Positions 1 to 8,079 of a stretch of DNA of 64,000 nt are shown here, in pieces. How positions within the stretch are numbered: position 1 is the stretch's first letter; each line of letters opens with the position of its first letter. Source of the DNA: Streptomyces cylindrosporus (GTDB lineage: Bacteria; Actinomycetota; Actinomycetes; Streptomycetales; Streptomycetaceae); NCBI RefSeq assembly GCF_022698165.1, contig NZ_JALDAY010000011.1:124001-188000 (forward strand), in the 5' to 3' direction. Position numbers and translations under genes: made by a program. The notes beneath the pieces are model-generated. The model was not told the origin of the DNA, did no database searches, and saw only the letters and a program-made list of their open reading frames with translations.

Positions 1-128
1 ACTCCCGGATGCGCCCTGAACTCCTCGCCGCGATGTACCCGCGCCTCGACGACTTCCGTGCCCTGCGCGCCGAACTCGACCCGCGCGCGGTGTTCACCTC
101 GGACCTGTCCCGCCGTCTCGCCCTCTAG
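1..128 (+). CDS. C-terminal end of a DprE1-like FAD-dependent oxidoreductase (partial)
   Basis: Only the last 41 codons are in the window (reading frame 3, TAG at 126-128). The tail contains MYPRLDDFRALRAELDP followed by VFTSDLSRRLAL, which is the usual ending of FAD-binding decaprenylphosphoryl-ribose oxidase-like proteins. The next gene begins 11 bases later and encodes a DprE2-like reductase, which supports the call because the two form a two-step epimerase in mycobacteria (oxidation of decaprenylphosphoryl-ribose by DprE1, reduction by DprE2). Streptomyces lack arabinogalactan, so the physiological substrate here is unknown. The call rests on the tail plus context. Confidence 0.7.
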   Translation, partial: SRMRPELLAAMYPRLDDFRALRAELDPRAVFTSDLSRRLAL

Positions 129-139
129 GAGCTGCTGTC

Positions 140-895
140 GTGAAGGACGCCTTCGGTCTCCCCCAGTCCCTGCTCGTCCTCGGCGGTACGTCCGAGATCG
201 CGCTCGCCACCGCCCGCCGCCTGATCGCGCGCCGCACGCGCGTGGTGTGGCTCGCCGGCCGTCCCTCGCCCGCCCTGGAGCAGGCCGCGGAGCAATTGCG
301 CGGCTGCGGCGCGGACGTGCACACCGTCGCCTTCGACGCGCTCGACCCCCACTCCCACGAGACCGTGCTCGGCAAGGTCTTCGCGGAGGGCGACATCGAC
401 ATGGTGCTGCTCGCCTTCGGGATCCTCGGCGACCAGGCCAACGACGAGCGCGATCCGGCCGCCGCGGTGCGGGTTGCGCAGACCAACTACACGGGCGCGG
501 TGTCGGCGGGCCTGGTGAGCGCACGCGCGTTGCAGGCACAAGGGCACGGCTCCCTGGTGGTGCTCTCCTCCGTCGCCGGCGAGCGGGCCCGGCGCAGCAA
601 CTTCATCTACGGCTCCAGCAAGGCCGGCCTGGACGCCTTCGCGCAGGGGCTGGGCGACGCGCTGCACGGCACGGGCGTGCACGTGATGGTCGTACGTCCC
701 GGGTTCGTGCGCTCCAAGATGACCGCCGGTCTCCCGGAAGCACCGCTGGCGACGACTCCGGAGGCGGTCGCCACGGCCGTGGAGCTGGGGCTGCGGCGGC
801 GCTCGGAGACGGTGTGGGTGCCGGGCACGCTGCGTGCGGTGATGTCGGCGCTGCGGCACGTCCCGCGCGGGGTGTTCCGCCGGCTGCCGATCTAG
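140..895 (+). CDS. SDR-family oxidoreductase, DprE2-like (decaprenylphospho-erythro-pentofuranosid-2-ulose 2-reductase)
   Basis: This 251-aa protein is a short-chain dehydrogenase/reductase. The N-terminal nucleotide-binding loop reads LVLGGTSEIALATARRL (about residues 10-26) and the catalytic Ser/Tyr/Lys set is present as VVLSSVAGE then YGSSKAG (about residues 135-160). The GTG start at 140 follows AGGAGCTG closely, and only 11 bases separate it from the DprE1-like stop, so the two are co-transcribed. By family, it reduces the keto intermediate to decaprenylphosphoryl-arabinose. The substrate in Streptomyces is inferred. The stop codon lies inside the first copy of a 20-bp tandem repeat. Confidence 0.85.
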   Translation: MKDAFGLPQSLLVLGGTSEIALATARRLIARRTRVVWLAGRPSPALEQAAEQLRGCGADVHTVAFDALDPHSHETVLGKVFAEGDIDMVLLAFGILGDQANDERDPAAAVRVAQTNYTGAVSAGLVSARALQAQGHGSLVVLSSVAGERARRSNFIYGSSKAGLDAFAQGLGDALHGTGVHVMVVRPGFVRSKMTAGLPEAPLATTPEAVATAVELGLRRRSETVWVPGTLRAVMSALRHVPRGVFRRLPI

Positions 896-944
896 GCGCG
901 CTCTTGCCGATCCAGGCGCACTGTTGCCGATCCAGGCGCGCTCT
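885..944 (+). repeat. Three tandem 20-bp repeats overlapping the dprE2-like stop codon
   Basis: Copies lie at 885-904, 905-924 and 925-944 with unit TGCCGATCCAGGCGCGCTCT. The first copy differs at one position and contains the TAG stop (893-895). The second differs at two. The array looks like local duplication of the end of the gene. No function is evident. Confidence 0.8.
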
Positions 945-1040
945 TCCGGCCGGGCGTCGCCGGCCGGCGCGGCGAGCACCCGCCTGGGCATCCCGGCGCC
1001 CTCTCCACCGACCCGTGTCGGGGGCCGCGGCGAACCCGGC

Positions 1041-1110
1041 GGCTACCGGCTACCGGCTACCGGCTACCGGCTACCGGCTACCGGCTACCGGCTACCGGCT
1101 ACCGGCTACC
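1041..1110. repeat. Heptamer microsatellite, GGCTACC x 10
   Basis: Ten perfect head-to-tail copies of GGCTACC occupy exactly 70 bases. The minus-strand gene for the 2H phosphoesterase ends inside the array (stop at 1101-1099), so copy-number change beyond that point would not alter the protein. A seven-base unit is not a multiple of three and would shift any reading frame running through it. Perfect conservation suggests recent slippage. Confidence 0.95.
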
Positions 1111-1677
1111 GATGGTGCCGTGCTCCACGTGCCCGGCCTGCGGCGGCACCACGGCGCCCCCGAAGGCGTACTCGCGCAACTTGCGCCACACGCCGTCCTC
1201 GCCCTGTTCGTACAGCGCGAAGCCGGTGCACGGCCAGTCGGCCTCGTAGTCGGCGAGCTCCTCGAAGGCGCGGTCCATCGACTCCTCGTCGATGCCGTGC
1301 GCGACGGTGACGTGCGGGTGGTACGGGAACGCCAGTTCGCGCGCCACCGGGCCGGAGGCGTCGCGGACCTGCTTCTGCAGCCAGGTGCAGGCCTCGGCTC
1401 CTTCCACGACCCGCACGAAGACGACGGGCGACAGGGGCCGGAAGGTCCCGGTGCCCTGCAGCCGCATCGGGAACGGCCGACCGGCCGCGGCGACCTCGGT
1501 CAGGTGCGCCTCGATGGCCGGCAGAGCCGCGCTGTCCACCTCGGTCGGCGGCAGCAGGGTGACGTGCGTGGGGATGCCGTGAGCAGCGGCGTCGCCGAAG
1601 CCCGCGCGCAGCTGCTGGAGCTGGCTGCCCTGTGGCTCCGGGACCGCGATCGACACGCCGATCGTTACGGTCCCCAC
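1099..1677 (-). CDS. 2'-5' RNA ligase family protein (2H phosphoesterase)
   Basis: The 192-aa product carries the two signature HxT motifs of the 2H phosphoesterase superfamily: HVTLLPP near residue 38 and HVTVAHGID near residue 125. Members act as cyclic phosphodiesterases or RNA ligases on RNA ends or small cyclic nucleotides. The precise substrate cannot be read from sequence. The GTG start at 1677 has ACAGGAG six bases upstream. It lies 137 bp downstream of trpS on the same strand and may share its transcript. The stop codon falls in a GGCTACC heptamer array, so the last codons abut repeat DNA. Confidence 0.85.
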   Translation of the reverse strand: MGTVTIGVSIAVPEPQGSQLQQLRAGFGDAAAHGIPTHVTLLPPTEVDSAALPAIEAHLTEVAAAGRPFPMRLQGTGTFRPLSPVVFVRVVEGAEACTWLQKQVRDASGPVARELAFPYHPHVTVAHGIDEESMDRAFEELADYEADWPCTGFALYEQGEDGVWRKLREYAFGGAVVPPQAGHVEHGTIGSR

Positions 1678-1814
1678 GTCGTCTCCTGTCGTCGTGACGG
1701 ATTTGTTCCCGGCCGTCGGCTATCGACTGTACGGCCACGGCTGTGTTGCGGGCAGGCGCAACCATAGTGATGTGCAGCGCTCTGCCCGGTGGTACTTCTG
1801 TGCGAAGGTGCGCG

Positions 1815-2828
1815 TCAGTGCTTGGCAGGCAGGAAACCCACCCGGTCGTAGGCCTGGGAGAGGGTCTCCGCGGCCACGGCACGTGCCTTCTCGGCCCCCT
1901 TGGCCAGAATCGAGTCCAGCGTCTCCGAGTCGTCCAGGTACTGCTGGGTGCGCTCCCGGAAGGGCGTCACGAACTCGACCATGACCTCGGCGAGGTCGGT
2001 CTTGAGCGCGCCGTACATCTTGCCCTCGTACTCGCGCTCCAGGTCGGCGATCGGCTTGCCGGTGAGGGTCGAGTAGATGGTGAGCAGGTTGCTGACGCCC
2101 GGCTTGTTCTCGGCGTCGTAGCGGATGACGGTGTCGGTGTCGGTGACCGCGCTCTTGACCTTCTTCGCGGTGGCCTTGGGGTCGTCGAGGAGGTTGATGA
2201 GGCCCTTCGGCGTGGACGCCGACTTGCTCATCTTGATCGACGGGTCCTGCAGGTCGTAGATCTTCGCCGTCTCCTTGAGGATGTACGGCTTCGGGATCGT
2301 GAAGGTCTCGCCGAAGCGGCCGTTGAAGCGCTCGGCGAGGTCGCGGGTCAGCTCGATGTGCTGGCGCTGGTCCTCGCCGACCGGCACCTCGTTGGCCTGG
2401 TACAGCAGGATGTCCGCGACCTGGAGGATCGGGTACGTGAACAGGCCGACACTGGCGCGGTCCGCGCCCTGCTTGGCGGACTTGTCCTTGAACTGGGTCA
2501 TACGGGAGGCCTCGCCGAAGCCGGTGAGGCAGTTCATGACCCACGCGAGCTGGGCGTGCTCGGGGACATGGCTCTGGACGAACAGCGTGCAGCGCTCCGG
2601 GTCGAGGCCCGCGGCGAGCAGCTGGGCGGTGGCGAGCCGGGTGTTGGCCCGCAGCTCCGCCGGGTCCTGCGGAACCGTGATCGCGTGCAGGTCGACGACC
2701 ATGTAGAACGCGTCGTGGGACTCCTGCAGGGCCACCCACTGGCGGACGGCGCCGAGGTAGTTGCCGAGGTGGAACGAGCCTGCGGTGGGCTGGATTCCGG
2801 AGAGCACGCGGGGACGATCAGAGGCCAT
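1815..2828 (-). CDS. trpS: Tryptophanyl-tRNA synthetase
   Basis: The 337-aa product is a class I aminoacyl-tRNA synthetase that charges tRNA-Trp. It shows the HIGH-equivalent HLGN at residues 20-23 within GSFHLGNYLGA and the KMSKS loop in IKMSKSAS in the C-terminal half. Length matches bacterial TrpS. The ATG at 2828 was chosen because GAGAG lies about ten bases upstream and the conserved RVLSGIQPTG-like N-terminus starts right after it. An in-frame ATG at 2837 would put the ribosome site too close. The reading frame runs open to 3032 but that extension is not conserved-looking. It is divergent from an ECF sigma gene. Confidence 0.95.
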   Translation of the reverse strand: MASDRPRVLSGIQPTAGSFHLGNYLGAVRQWVALQESHDAFYMVVDLHAITVPQDPAELRANTRLATAQLLAAGLDPERCTLFVQSHVPEHAQLAWVMNCLTGFGEASRMTQFKDKSAKQGADRASVGLFTYPILQVADILLYQANEVPVGEDQRQHIELTRDLAERFNGRFGETFTIPKPYILKETAKIYDLQDPSIKMSKSASTPKGLINLLDDPKATAKKVKSAVTDTDTVIRYDAENKPGVSNLLTIYSTLTGKPIADLEREYEGKMYGALKTDLAEVMVEFVTPFRERTQQYLDDSETLDSILAKGAEKARAVAAETLSQAYDRVGFLPAKH

Positions 2829-2883
2829 GCTCACCATTCTCTCAGGTGCCGGGGGCCGATCCGGAACTGGTCGGAAACAGATG

Positions 2884-2910
2884 GGAACCGATCTGTCCGC
2901 CGCGGTGTAA
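2884..2910 (+). promoter_or_regulatory. Possible ECF-type promoter (autoregulation) before the sigma gene
   Basis: GGAAC (2884-2888) is followed after 16 bases by GTGTAA. GGAAC with a GT-containing -10 is the usual layout of ECF sigma promoters. Two more GGAA cores (GGAACT, GGAAAC) lie just upstream. Transcription would begin close to the GTG at 2918, giving a leaderless or very short-leader mRNA. Assignment is by pattern only. Confidence 0.35.
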
Positions 2911-2917
2911 CAAGAGT

Positions 2918-3520
2918 GTGAGAACGCGGGAGGGGGGCCGCATCGTCGATGAGGCCGCGGTGATCGCCCGCGTACGCGCCGGAGAGCCGGAGGCGTACGC
3001 GGAGCTGGTGCGGGCCCACACGGGCATCGCACTCAGGGCGGCCGCGGCGCTCGGGGCGGGTGCGGACGCAGAGGACGTGGTGCAGCAGGCCTTCGTGAAG
3101 GCGTACTGCGCGCTGGGCAGGTTCCGGGACGGCTCGGCCTTCAAGCCTTGGCTGCTGTCGATCGTGGCCAATGAGACGAGGAACACAGTGCGCACGGCGG
3201 CGCGGCAGCGCACGCTCGCCGGCCGGGAGGCGGCCTTCGTGGAGGCGGAGCCGCTGATACCGGAATCGGCGGACCCGGCGGTGGCGACCCTCCAGACCGA
3301 GCGCCGCGCGGCCCTCCTGTCCGCCGTCGAGAAGCTGAGCGAGGAGCACCGCCTGGTCGTGACCTACCGCTATCTCCTGGAGATGGACGAGTCCGAGACG
3401 GCCCAGGCCCTGGGCTGGCCTCGCGGGACGGTCAAGTCCCGCCTCAACCGCGCCCTGCGCAAGCTGGGCCGACTACTGCCGGATTTCGAGCCTCGGGAAG
3501 GGGGTGATGAGCGTGAGTGA
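2918..3520 (+). CDS. ECF-family RNA polymerase sigma factor
   Basis: This product of about 200 aa has sigma region 2 (DAEDVVQQAFVKAY, then FKPWLLSIVANETRN) and region 4 with a helix-turn-helix (ETAQALGWPRGTVKSRLNRAL), with no extra domains, as in ECF sigma factors. The start is uncertain: GTG 2918 fits a transcript from the GGAAC-type promoter just upstream, while GTG 2960 is an in-frame alternative. The open frame extends back to 2846. The next gene begins inside its last codons (14-base overlap), so translation is coupled. Its partner is likely the adjacent membrane protein. The target regulon is unknown. Confidence 0.88.
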   Translation: MRTREGGRIVDEAAVIARVRAGEPEAYAELVRAHTGIALRAAAALGAGADAEDVVQQAFVKAYCALGRFRDGSAFKPWLLSIVANETRNTVRTAARQRTLAGREAAFVEAEPLIPESADPAVATLQTERRAALLSAVEKLSEEHRLVVTYRYLLEMDESETAQALGWPRGTVKSRLNRALRKLGRLLPDFEPREGGDERE

Positions 3521-4511
3521 GGGACGGGAGTCGTACGGCGGTGAGGGCGGCCGTGGCCCGGAGGGCGCCGGGGGCCGGGGGCCGCGCGGGCGTGGCGGTG
3601 ACCGGGGTCCGGGTGCGCGGGGACGCTCGCGTGAGAGGGGACACGAGGGTGTGTCCCGGCTGCCGGAGGAGCTGAAGGCGCTGGGCCGGTCGCTGGACCC
3701 GGCCGACGGTTCGGGGGGCTCGGAGACGATGGTCGAGCGGGTGCTGGGTCAGATACTGGCCGAGCATGTGCCGGTCCCGGTGGCCGAGCCACGGGGCGCC
3801 CGCGAGCGGCTGCGGGCGGCCCGGCGCTGGACACGGCTGAGGTGGCGCTCGCTGACCGCGACGCTGTGCGGCCTGCTGACGGTGCTCGCGCTCACGCCCC
3901 CGGTGCGGGCCGCGGTGATCGACTGGTTCGACTTCGGCGGTGTCGAGGTGCGGTACGACCCGTCGGCGGTGCCCTCGCCGGGCGCCGAGGTGCCCGGCTG
4001 CGGGAGATCCGTGTCGCTCGGGCAGGCCGAGCACCGGGCCGGCTTCCAGCCGGTGGTACCGGACGCGCTGGGTGTGCCGGACACGGTGGCGGTCACCGGC
4101 GAGCCGCAGGGACGATTCCTGGTCAGCCTGTGCTGGCGCGAGGGCGGGCATACGGTCCGGCTGGACGAGTTCCCCGCCTGGCTGGACGTCGGCTTCGCCA
4201 AGACGCTGCGGGATCCTCCGGAGTGGCTGGAGCTCGGCGGAAAGCCGACCGCGGACGGCGTCCAGGAGTACGCCCTGTGGTTCCCGCGCCCGCATCTGCT
4301 GAGCTTCTGGCTGGTCGACGCGGACGGGGACCGTTTCACCCGCAAGGAGAGAACCGCCGGACCGACTCTGCTGTGGACCCACCGGACCGGCGACGGGGCG
4401 GTGACGCTGCGGCTGGAGGGCGTGGCGTCGAAGGCCCGTGCCGTGCAGATCGCGAAGTCGCTGGAGGAGTCGGCCGCACAGTCCGGGAAGTCGGGGAAGT
4501 CCGCCAAATAG
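3507..4511 (+). CDS. Single-pass membrane protein, candidate anti-sigma factor
   Basis: I do not recognise a named family. The N-terminal 110 residues are Gly/Arg-rich then helical and lack a zinc-binding HxxxCxxC anti-sigma motif. One transmembrane segment follows (LTATLCGLLTVLALTPPV, about residues 115-132), and the remaining 200 residues would be outside the cell. The ATG at 3507 sits just behind GGAAGGGGG and overlaps the sigma gene by 14 bases. Translational coupling to an ECF sigma gene and a membrane-spanning layout make an anti-sigma role likely by context. The C-terminus ends in a Ser/Lys-rich tail. Confidence 0.7.
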   Translation: MSVSEGRESYGGEGGRGPEGAGGRGPRGRGGDRGPGARGRSRERGHEGVSRLPEELKALGRSLDPADGSGGSETMVERVLGQILAEHVPVPVAEPRGARERLRAARRWTRLRWRSLTATLCGLLTVLALTPPVRAAVIDWFDFGGVEVRYDPSAVPSPGAEVPGCGRSVSLGQAEHRAGFQPVVPDALGVPDTVAVTGEPQGRFLVSLCWREGGHTVRLDEFPAWLDVGFAKTLRDPPEWLELGGKPTADGVQEYALWFPRPHLLSFWLVDADGDRFTRKERTAGPTLLWTHRTGDGAVTLRLEGVASKARAVQIAKSLEESAAQSGKSGKSAK

Positions 4512-4608
4512 TCCGCGGATGGCGGGAACCCCGGCGGCTCGGGCGGTGTACCAGAAGTGACACGCGGCTCGCGGACGGGCCGCAAGGGACGACTGGTTGG
4601 GGGATGCG

Positions 4609-5343
4609 ATGCGTGGATGGAGGCGCAGGATTCATGAACTGGCGGCGCTGACCGGGGCGTTGTCAGCAACGCTGGCACTGATGGTGTGGGGCGCGTCATC
4701 GGCATCGGCGGGCGGCCCGACAAGCGTGCTGGTGACTTCGCCGTCGAGCGGGGAGGCCGAGGCGCTGTATTACTCGGACAAAGAGTACGGAGAGTTGGCC
4801 CAGCTGCTGGGCCCACCGGACACAGGAACCCGGGAGATACCCCCGGGAAGCGATCTGGCGAACGCCCGTCAGATAAACGTCACTTGGCTCGCCCACGACA
4901 TATCACCCTGGCGGATGGACCGGGTCTTCCCCGGCGACTCGGGAACCGGGGCCGTATGGATCCACACGGCGGCGCACGTGCCGGACACCATGAACGGCTA
5001 CTGGCACCGCGCCGACCACCCGACCGAGCTGCGCGCCCTGCTCAAGCAACTTGGCGTGATGGGCAAGGACACCAAGGGCGAGGGCTACTCCGGAATCTTC
5101 CCGGCGCCTTGGGAGTCGGAGGGGGTGGACGCCGACGCCGGGACGGCCTCACTGACAGTCGGCGCGGCCACACCGGACGACGGCACGGACTGGTGGACCA
5201 ACTGGTGGTGGACGCTGCCGGGAGCGGCGACCGGGGCGGGACTGGCGCTCGGGCTGCGGCGGTACGCGTCACGGCTCTCTGACGGCGACGGGTGGAGGCG
5301 GACGCGGGAGGACGGGCCGAAGCAGGAGCTGCGGGACGTATGA
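4609..5343 (+). CDS. Exported, C-terminally membrane-anchored protein of an ECF sigma operon
   Basis: The 244-aa protein begins with a Sec signal peptide (RRRIHELAALTGALSATLAL, cleavage after ASSASA) and ends with a transmembrane segment (TLPGAATGAGLALGLRRY) and a short charged tail PKQELRDV. ATG 4609 is preceded by GGGGG. The extracellular part is paralogous to the following gene: both have a YxxLxQLLxPxxTGTxxxP stretch, a WxxHDISPW/WGLTGVGGW-like block and a WIH/WIR block. Together with the sigma factor and candidate anti-sigma factor upstream it may sense an envelope signal. The function is not established. Confidence 0.72.
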   Translation: MRGWRRRIHELAALTGALSATLALMVWGASSASAGGPTSVLVTSPSSGEAEALYYSDKEYGELAQLLGPPDTGTREIPPGSDLANARQINVTWLAHDISPWRMDRVFPGDSGTGAVWIHTAAHVPDTMNGYWHRADHPTELRALLKQLGVMGKDTKGEGYSGIFPAPWESEGVDADAGTASLTVGAATPDDGTDWWTNWWWTLPGAATGAGLALGLRRYASRLSDGDGWRRTREDGPKQELRDV

Positions 5344-5369
5344 GAGGTGGTCGCTGGAGAGGAGGACGG

Positions 5370-6341
5370 ATGAGGTGCCGGAGGGAACGGGACGGAGAGG
5401 GGACGGGCAGGAGGAGGACGCAGGCGCAGGTTGTTGCTCTGGTACCTGCGGTGATGGCGCTCGGGGTGTGTGGGGCGCCGGTGGCGTACGCGGGTGCGGC
5501 GGGCGGCTCGACGGGCGGGGTGATTGTCGCGGGCCTCACGGCGGACAGAGCCGTCGCCGCTGGCCCTGTGGCGGACGAGGTGCTGCCTGCGGGGCGAGCG
5601 GCTGGTGGGCTGGTGTCTGCGGCACCGGCGGTGACCAAGCATCCGTCGGCTTCGCCGGCCCGGGCTCGGGATGTTCCCGATGTGGACGTCCGCGATGCGG
5701 GTGTCCGCGCTGTGGATGTCCCCGATCTGGCAATGATCGTCGCGGGCGGCAGTGGGCGGACGACGGTTCTGCAGTCGGGTGAGCCGGCCTTCGCCCGGCT
5801 GCGGCAGTTGCTGCAGCCCGGCTACACCGGGACGGAGCGGGTGCCGGAGGCGTGGAGCGAGGGGCGTTATCCGCCGGTGGCCTTCACGGTGATGTGGGGG
5901 CTGACGGGGGTCGGGGGCTGGCCGCAGACGAACCGGGCGCCGGGAGGTGATGTGGCCGTCGAGCGGCAGGACCAGGTGTTCGTGGCGGCGGACGGTACGC
6001 CCTGGATACGCAGCGATCCCGCGCCGGATGTGGCCGACGACGACATCCGCTGGCATCGGGCCCCGCGCTCGGTGTTCGCACAGCTGGAACAGGAGAAGGT
6101 ACTGGTCGGGCTGGGTGAGGGGGTGGCTGCGGCTGGAGGCACCGGAGAAGGAGGAGCCTCGGGGCAGGTTGCCGGGGAACGGGGCGGCGGGGGCCACGGC
6201 AGTGTCTGGTGGGCGGCGTCGGGGCTGGCTGTCGGGGTTGTGGTCGGGGTCGGCGGGAGCCTGCTGATACGCCGCGCGGCGGCCCGGACGGGTGCCGGAC
6301 CGCCGCCGGAGGAGCCACGACAGGAACTCATCGATCTCTGA
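5370..6341 (+). CDS. Exported, C-terminally membrane-anchored paralog of the preceding protein
   Basis: This product of about 323 aa has a signal sequence (VVALVPAVMALGVCGAPVAYA), an Ala/Val-rich linker, the same central domain as its neighbour, a C-terminal transmembrane segment (GLAVGVVVGVGGSLLI) and the tail PRQELIDL, which mirrors PKQELRDV of the previous gene. The ATG at 5370 follows an excellent AGGAGG. An in-frame ATG at 5340 overlaps the upstream stop as ATGA and is an alternative. It is the last gene of the sigma operon and is convergent with glyA. Duplication followed by divergence is the likely origin. Confidence 0.72.
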   Translation: MRCRRERDGEGTGRRRTQAQVVALVPAVMALGVCGAPVAYAGAAGGSTGGVIVAGLTADRAVAAGPVADEVLPAGRAAGGLVSAAPAVTKHPSASPARARDVPDVDVRDAGVRAVDVPDLAMIVAGGSGRTTVLQSGEPAFARLRQLLQPGYTGTERVPEAWSEGRYPPVAFTVMWGLTGVGGWPQTNRAPGGDVAVERQDQVFVAADGTPWIRSDPAPDVADDDIRWHRAPRSVFAQLEQEKVLVGLGEGVAAAGGTGEGGASGQVAGERGGGGHGSVWWAASGLAVGVVVGVGGSLLIRRAAARTGAGPPPEEPRQELIDL

Positions 6342-6392
6342 GAGCCGATCCTTGACAACTCAAGAGGGAGCGCAGGTCGGCCGGGGGCGCGC

Positions 6393-7844
6393 TCAGCCCA
6401 GGTCGATCTCCGGGTAGAGCGGGAAGCCGGCCACGAGGTCGGTGGCGCGGCGGGAGATCTCGCCCGCGATCTTCGGGTCCAGGACGTGCTGGGCCTTGGA
6501 GGGGGCGCCCGACTTGGTGGTGCCCGGCTCGGCGGTGGTCAGCACGCGGTCGATGAGGCCGGCGACCTCGTCCATCTCGGCGGTGCCCAGGCCGCGCGTG
6601 GTCAGCGCGGGAGTGCCGATGCGGATGCCGGAGGTGTACCAGGCGCCGTTCGGGTCGGCGGGGATGGCGTTGCGGTTGGTGACGATGCCGGACTCCAGGA
6701 GCGCGGCCTCGGCCTGGCGGCCGGTGAGGCCGTAGGAGGTGGCGACGTCGATCAGGTTGAGGTGGTTGTCCGTGCCGCCGGTGACCAGGGTCGCGCCCCG
6801 GCGCATCAGGCCTTCCGCCAGGGCCCGGGAGTTGTCGACGATGCGCTGGGCGTAGTCCTGGAAGGAGGGCCGGCGGGCCTCGGCGAGGGCGACGGCCTTG
6901 GCGGCCATGACGTGCGGGAGCGGGCCGCCGAGGACCATCGGGCAGCCTCGGTCGACCTGGTCCTTGAGGGAGTCGTCGCACAGGACCATGCCGCCGCGCG
7001 GGCCGCGCAGCGACTTGTGGGTGGTGGTGGTGACGATCTGGGCGTGCGGGACCGGGTCGAAGTCGCCGGTCAGCACCTTGCCCGCGACCAGGCCGGCGAA
7101 GTGCGCCATGTCGACCATCAGGGTCGCGCCGACCTCGTCGGCGATCTCGCGCATAATGCGGAAGTTCACCAGGCGGGGGTAGGCGGAGTAGCCGGCGACG
7201 ATGATCAGCGGCTTGAACTCGCGGGCGGAGGCACGCAGGGCCTCGTAGTCGATGAGGCCGGTGGCCGGGTCGGTGCCGTAGGAGCGCTGGTCGAACATCT
7301 TGCCGGAGATGTTCGGGCGGAAGCCGTGGGTGAGGTGGCCGCCCGCGTCCAGGGACATGCCGAGCATGCGCTGGTTGCCGAAGGCCTGGCGGAGTTCGGC
7401 CCAGTCGGCCTCGGTGAGGTCGTTGACCTGGCGGGCGCCGGTCTTCTCCAGGAAGGGGGCCTCGACGCGGTCGGCGAGGACCGACCAGAAGGCGACGAGG
7501 TTGGCGTCGATGCCGGAGTGCGGCTGGACGTAGGCGTGGCGGGCGCCGAAGAGCTCCTTGGCGTGCTCGGCGGCGAGGGACTCGACGGTGTCGACGTTGC
7601 GACAGCCGGCGTAGAAGCGGCGGCCGATGGTGCCCTCGGCGTACTTGTCGCTGAACCAGTTGCCCATCGCGAGCAGGGTGGCCGGGGAGGCGTAGTTCTC
7701 GGAGGCGATCAGCTTGAGCATCTCGCGCTGGTCGTGGACTTCCTGGCCGATGGCGTCGGCGACCCGGGGTTCGACGGCGCGGATCACGTCGAGGGCGGCG
7801 CGGAAGGCGGTGGACTCGGTGGAGAGGGGCTGCTGCTCTGACAT
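6393..7844 (-). CDS. glyA: Serine hydroxymethyltransferase
   Basis: The 483-aa PLP enzyme interconverts serine and glycine while charging tetrahydrofolate with a one-carbon unit. The PLP-lysine motif VTTTTHKSLRGPRGG is present, as are HFAGLVAGK and GGTDNHLNLID. At about 480 residues it is the longer actinobacterial form rather than the 420-residue form. ATG 7844 has CGGAGG eight bases upstream. The open frame continues to 7967 but that part is a structured leader containing a ZTP riboswitch, so expression should rise when ZTP (AICAR triphosphate) signals folate or one-carbon shortage. Confidence 0.96.
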   Translation of the reverse strand: MSEQQPLSTESTAFRAALDVIRAVEPRVADAIGQEVHDQREMLKLIASENYASPATLLAMGNWFSDKYAEGTIGRRFYAGCRNVDTVESLAAEHAKELFGARHAYVQPHSGIDANLVAFWSVLADRVEAPFLEKTGARQVNDLTEADWAELRQAFGNQRMLGMSLDAGGHLTHGFRPNISGKMFDQRSYGTDPATGLIDYEALRASAREFKPLIIVAGYSAYPRLVNFRIMREIADEVGATLMVDMAHFAGLVAGKVLTGDFDPVPHAQIVTTTTHKSLRGPRGGMVLCDDSLKDQVDRGCPMVLGGPLPHVMAAKAVALAEARRPSFQDYAQRIVDNSRALAEGLMRRGATLVTGGTDNHLNLIDVATSYGLTGRQAEAALLESGIVTNRNAIPADPNGAWYTSGIRIGTPALTTRGLGTAEMDEVAGLIDRVLTTAEPGTTKSGAPSKAQHVLDPKIAGEISRRATDLVAGFPLYPEIDLG

Positions 7845-7891
7845 GTCGTCGGCCTCCGGACGGCGTGGCTTGAAGCGTTCACGGTTCACGG

Positions 7892-7975
7892 TTGGCCCAG
7901 GCGCACGGCACTCGCTCACACACAGGCCGCTCCCCGATGGTCGGTCCCATCCCAGCGCGCCAGTCACGGCCCGCC
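7892..7975 (-). ncRNA. ZTP (pfl) riboswitch in the glyA leader
   Basis: On the minus strand the leader carries the conserved pfl blocks in order: CCGTGACTGGCG, a short hairpin GATGG/CCATC, GGGGAGCGGCC, and after a variable stem GCGCCTGGGCC. The GGCC at the start pairs with GGCC after GGGGAGC (P1), and the GCGC near the 3' block can form the pseudoknot. pfl RNAs bind ZTP/ZMP and are classically found before glyA, folD and purine genes. No similar element is visible before folD or purN in this window. The distance to the ATG is about 48 bases. Confidence 0.88.
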
Positions 7976-8079
7976 GGTCAGCCTACCGGGCGCGTCGAAG
8001 AGCCGAGGTCCCGCGTCCACCATGCGAGCGACGATAGGAAAGGGGGCACCCTCAGCACTCGGCACCTTCGGGAGACCCC

